A stretch of DNA of 8,866 nucleotides from Deltaproteobacteria bacterium (lineage in GTDB: Bacteria; Desulfobacterota; DSM-4660; Desulfatiglandales; Desulfatiglandaceae), in the NCBI GenBank assembly GCA_019307645.1, contig JAFDJF010000046.1:1-8866 (forward strand), given 5' to 3'. Each line of letters begins with the position of its first letter. Within the stretch, counting starts at the first letter, position 1. Made by a program: the position numbers and the translations under genes. A model generated the notes under the pieces. That model was given only the letters and a program-made list of their open reading frames with translations. It made no database searches and was not told where the DNA came from. This document shows, in pieces, positions 6,963-8,866 of this stretch.

Positions 6963-7013
6963 AGTACGGGAATAATGCCTCCAAATCAAAACGATAACAG
7001 AAGGCATCGTACT
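6963..7013 (-). promoter_or_regulatory. Imperfect hairpin in the infB leader
   Basis: The minus-strand RNA can form an 8-bp stem, AUGCCUUC (7007-7000) with GGAGGCAU (6982-6975), around a 17-nt loop. A second 5-bp stem below it, AGUAC (7013-7009) with GUACU (6967-6963), is separated by an asymmetric internal loop. The upper stem hides a GGAGG. No T-tract follows, so it is not an intrinsic terminator. It sits between ylxR and infB, directly before the GGAGGAG at 6955-6961. A role in controlling infB or in mRNA processing is possible but unproven. Confidence 0.35.
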
Positions 7014-7032
7014 TGATACCGGTGCGGATTTC

Positions 7033-7290
7033 TCATTCAAACCGAAGGTCCGGATGGAAGGCCAAAGGGCCTTCTTTTCTGAAAGCCCTGCTGATACGCT
7101 TACCTTTCTTCAGGTTTTCCCAGCAGGACCTGTCAGGACATACATAGGCGCCCCTGCCCTGCCCTTTTCCATCATCCCGGACCAAAAGCCCGTGAGAATC
7201 TAAAATCAGCCGGATCAATTCCTTCTTGCCCCGTTTTGTCCCGCACGATATGCACGTCCTTACGGGCACATGGCCCTTATTCTCCTTCAT
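7033..7290 (-). CDS. ylxR: YlxR family RNA-binding protein (DUF448)
   Basis: An 85-residue basic protein with the DUF448/YlxR signature: HVPVRTCISCGTKRGKKELIRL at 7-28 (key residues R11, T12, C13, C16, K22, L25, R27), then GRGAYVCPDRSC at 45-56 with the conserved GRGAYVC, and ISRAF at 66-70. Family members bind RNA, and the B. subtilis protein has been reported to associate with RNase P RNA; which RNA this one binds cannot be read from sequence. It is the usual neighbour between nusA and infB in Gram-positives and deltaproteobacteria. The ATG at 7290 overlaps the end of nusA by 14 nt and has only a weak binding site. A GTG at 7272 sits 12 nt after AAGGAG, but starting there would drop the conserved His7, so I kept 7290. 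Confidence 0.93.
   Translation of the reverse strand: MKENKGHVPVRTCISCGTKRGKKELIRLILDSHGLLVRDDGKGQGRGAYVCPDRSCWENLKKGKRISRAFRKEGPLAFHPDLRFE
7057..7074. other. Perfect 7-bp inverted repeat near the 3' end of ylxR
   Basis: GAAGGCC and GGCCTTC flank a 4-nt loop, giving a compact GC-rich hairpin on either strand. On the plus strand it is followed at once by TTTTCT (7075-7080), which resembles an intrinsic terminator for antisense transcription. On the coding strand no U-tract follows, so it should not stop the operon transcript. It lies within codons for EGPLAF of ylxR, so it may be incidental. Confidence 0.35.
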
Positions 7291-8593
7291 CGCTCAAATC
7301 TTCGCTCACAGACTCATCCTCGTCGGCGCGGGTCTCCTCAACCTCTGATTCAGCACCTTTTCTGTTAACGTAGGTGATGGCGTCATCAATGAGTTTCTGG
7401 GCTCTTTCATTTCCCATTCCCTGAACGGAAATCAGGTCTTCAACAGTGGCGCCTGCAATATCTTCAACAGACCTGAATCCTTCATCACAGAGATCCGTAG
7501 CACGTTTTGCCCCCACTCCAGGCAAATCCAGCAATGACTGATAACCATCTTTGAGGGCCTTGTTATAGTCTGTTTCTCCGGACACATCCAGCCGCCATCC
7601 GGTAAGCCTGGATGCAAGCCTTACATTCTGTCCCCTTTTGCCGATGGCAAGAGGAAGCTGATCATCAGGGACCACCACTTCCATGGAGTGGTTATCTTCA
7701 TCTACAATTACCCTTATAACGTCCGCAGGAGCTAGGGCATTACATATGAATTTTGCTGCATCAGGATCCCAGGTGATAATATCTATCTTTTCACCGCGCA
7801 ATTCCTGTACCACTGCCTGCACTCTGGAACCCTTCATGCCCACGCACGCGCCCACAGGATCAACATCAGCGTCCTTTGAAGCGACTGCGATCTTACTTCG
7901 TCCGCCCGGATCTCTCGCAACCTGTACAATCTGAACAATGCCCTCACTAATCTCAGGGACCTCATTTTCAAAAAGACTCGACACCAGATTCGGGTGAGTT
8001 CGGGAAAGGATGACCTGAGGACCACGGCTGAAATGTTTTATGTCAAAGATGTAAGCCCTGATGCGATCTCCCTGCTTGTAAGACTCCCTTGGAATCTGTT
8101 CCCTGACAGGCAACTCTCCTTCCGTCCTGCCAAGATTGACGATAATAGAGCGCCTGTCAAATCGTTGCACGATCCCGTTTATGATCTCTCCCTGTCTATC
8201 CTTGAAGTCATCATAAACAATATCCCGTTCCGCCTCTTTTAAACGCTGCATTATAACCTGTTTGGCAGACTGAGCCGCAATCCTTCCGAATGCGTCAGTA
8301 TCCATCTTCATACCGAGGCTGTCCCCCACTTCAACGTCAGGGTCCATTTTTTTTCCTTCCTCCAGGGATACCTCAAGGTGCTCCGTGGTCACCTTTTCAA
8401 CCACTTCCTTGAATTCAAAGACCTCAATCTCCCCGAGTTCTTCATTGTAACTGACCTCCAGATCATAGTCCGGACCGTATTTCTTCCTGGCCGCAGCCTT
8501 TACAGCTTCTTCAAGAGCGCCAAGCAACACCTCTCGCCCGACACCTTTTTCTCGGCTTACCTGGTCAACCATCCTGGATAAATCTGAAATCAT
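7277..8593 (-). CDS. nusA: Transcription termination/antitermination factor NusA
   Basis: NusA binds RNA polymerase near the RNA exit channel and the nascent RNA, modulating pausing, termination and antitermination. The 438-residue product has the N-terminal polymerase-binding domain (1-125, with DQVSREKG at 10-17 and EEAVKAAARKKYG at 28-40), an S1 domain (about 133-198), KH1 (about 215-275, DPVGACVGMKGSRVQAV at 245-261), KH2 (about 285-345, AIGKRGQNVRLA at 316-327) and one helix-hairpin-helix unit (LLDLPGVGAKRATDL at 354-368). A tail follows in which 13 of the last 24 residues are acidic. Enteric NusA has two acidic repeats instead. I use the ATG at 8593, not the in-frame GTG at 8644: it has GGAG at 8 nt, and family homology begins at MISDLSRMVDQ. 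It overlaps ylxR by 14 nt. Confidence 0.97.
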   Translation of the reverse strand: MISDLSRMVDQVSREKGVGREVLLGALEEAVKAAARKKYGPDYDLEVSYNEELGEIEVFEFKEVVEKVTTEHLEVSLEEGKKMDPDVEVGDSLGMKMDTDAFGRIAAQSAKQVIMQRLKEAERDIVYDDFKDRQGEIINGIVQRFDRRSIIVNLGRTEGELPVREQIPRESYKQGDRIRAYIFDIKHFSRGPQVILSRTHPNLVSSLFENEVPEISEGIVQIVQVARDPGGRSKIAVASKDADVDPVGACVGMKGSRVQAVVQELRGEKIDIITWDPDAAKFICNALAPADVIRVIVDEDNHSMEVVVPDDQLPLAIGKRGQNVRLASRLTGWRLDVSGETDYNKALKDGYQSLLDLPGVGAKRATDLCDEGFRSVEDIAGATVEDLISVQGMGNERAQKLIDDAITYVNRKGAESEVEETRADEDESVSEDLSDEGE

Positions 8594-8601
8594 GTCATCT
8601 A

Positions 8602-8605
8602 CTCC
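8602..8605 (-). promoter_or_regulatory. nusA ribosome binding site
   Basis: GGAG on the minus strand, 8 nt before the ATG at 8593. It decides the nusA start: the upstream GTG at 8644 would add 17 residues that do not look like NusA. Confidence 0.7.
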
Positions 8606-8623
8606 GCAAAAAGTTAAAGATTG

Positions 8624-8651
8624 CGACCTGTCCGTTAAAGTCACAGGCTCG
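8624..8651 (-). other. Small stem-loop in the rimP-nusA spacer
   Basis: Minus-strand RNA CGA-G-CCUGU pairs with ACAGG-UCG around an 11-nt loop: 8 bp with one bulged base. A broken run (CTTTAACTTTTT) follows 5 nt later, too far and too interrupted for a good terminator. It could be a weak attenuator or nothing. The rest of the 90-nt spacer holds only the nusA binding site. Confidence 0.25.
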
Positions 8652-8683
8652 AAATACGTTAGAGATTATGAACTCGGGTCCAT

Positions 8684-8866
8684 CTAACTATCAAATTCAT
8701 AGACTACATTGGCCTTTTCCACGTCTTGCCTGGGCAAAGCAATCAAATTGTTGTCCACCTCAATATATATAGTGCTTTCCTCGAACTTCCTCAAATATCC
8801 GGTAAAGCGACGGCGACCCTTCACGGGGACGATCATTTTGATCTTGATTTTTTTCCCCACAGCCCG
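8684..8866 (-). CDS. rimP: Ribosome maturation factor RimP, C-terminal end; 5' part beyond window
   Basis: RimP binds 30S precursors and helps early head-domain assembly. The window holds the last 60 residues and the TAG stop at 8684. They form the C-terminal SH3-like barrel of the family: VGKKIKIKM, then the VKGRRRFTGYLRKF turn with the conserved basic-phenylalanine-Thr-Gly core, EESTIYIEV, and the closing LIALPRQDVEKANVVYEF, where I/LP followed by a basic residue and a D/E-x-x-x-A helix is typical. rimP upstream of nusA is the usual first gene of this operon, so the main promoter is probably outside the window. Confidence 0.9.
   Translation of the reverse strand, partial: RAVGKKIKIKMIVPVKGRRRFTGYLRKFEESTIYIEVDNNLIALPRQDVEKANVVYEFDS

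Noticed and set aside
8594..8644. NusA extended to the upstream in-frame GTG
   Set aside because: The 17 extra residues do not resemble NusA, while the ATG at 8593 has GGAG at 8 nt and opens the conserved N-terminus.
1..8866. A novel defence, mobile or biosynthetic system
   Set aside because: Every substantial minus-strand frame belongs to a known conserved translation or RNA-turnover family, and no repeats, integrase, transposase or CRISPR-like spacing was found.

Overview
The window is one continuous block of housekeeping genes, all on the minus strand, so transcription runs from high to low coordinates. In transcription order: rimP (3' end only), nusA, ylxR, infB, ylxP (DUF503), rbfA, an nrnA-like DHH phosphoesterase, truB, rpsO and pnp (5' part only). 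This is the conserved nusA-infB operon with its usual pnp extension. I see no mobile element, tRNA, rRNA, CRISPR array, broken gene or plus-strand gene. Plus-strand open frames are shadows of the minus-strand genes.

The organism is probably a Desulfobacterota/Deltaproteobacteria-type bacterium (inference, moderate confidence). Reasons: ylxR, DUF503 and a DHH phosphoesterase all lie in the operon; ribF is absent between truB and rpsO; IF2 has two IF2_N modules joined by a long Lys/Glu/Pro linker ending in a basic block; and NusA has only one C-terminal helix-hairpin-helix unit plus an acidic tail instead of the two acidic repeats of enteric NusA. Species cannot be assigned.

Layout: 8684-8866 rimP C-terminus; 8594-8683 a 90-nt leader with a small stem-loop; 7277-8593 nusA; 7033-7290 ylxR, overlapping nusA by 14 nt; 6913-7032 a 120-nt infB leader holding an imperfect hairpin, a strong Shine-Dalgarno-like site and a 12-codon mini-ORF that runs into the infB start; 4288-6912 infB; 3998-4285 ylxP, 2 nt after infB; 3608-3976 rbfA; 2650-3633 nrnA-like, overlapping rbfA by 26 nt and truB by 17 nt; 1743-2666 truB; 1405-1674 rpsO behind a near-perfect ribosome binding site; 1218-1404 a 187-nt spacer with a possible long-range RNA stem; 1-1217 pnp.

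Functionally, the genes cover making and using the translation machinery and turning RNA over: 30S maturation (RimP, RbfA, S15), initiation (IF2), transcription elongation/termination control (NusA), tRNA modification (TruB), RNA-binding accessory factors (YlxR, possibly YlxP), and RNA degradation (PNPase for polymers, the NrnA-like enzyme for the short oligonucleotide remnants).

No new multi-gene system is present. The points most worth a second look are the infB leader, the rpsO-pnp spacer stem, and the uncharacterised YlxP. The RNA structures were found by eye and are unproven.
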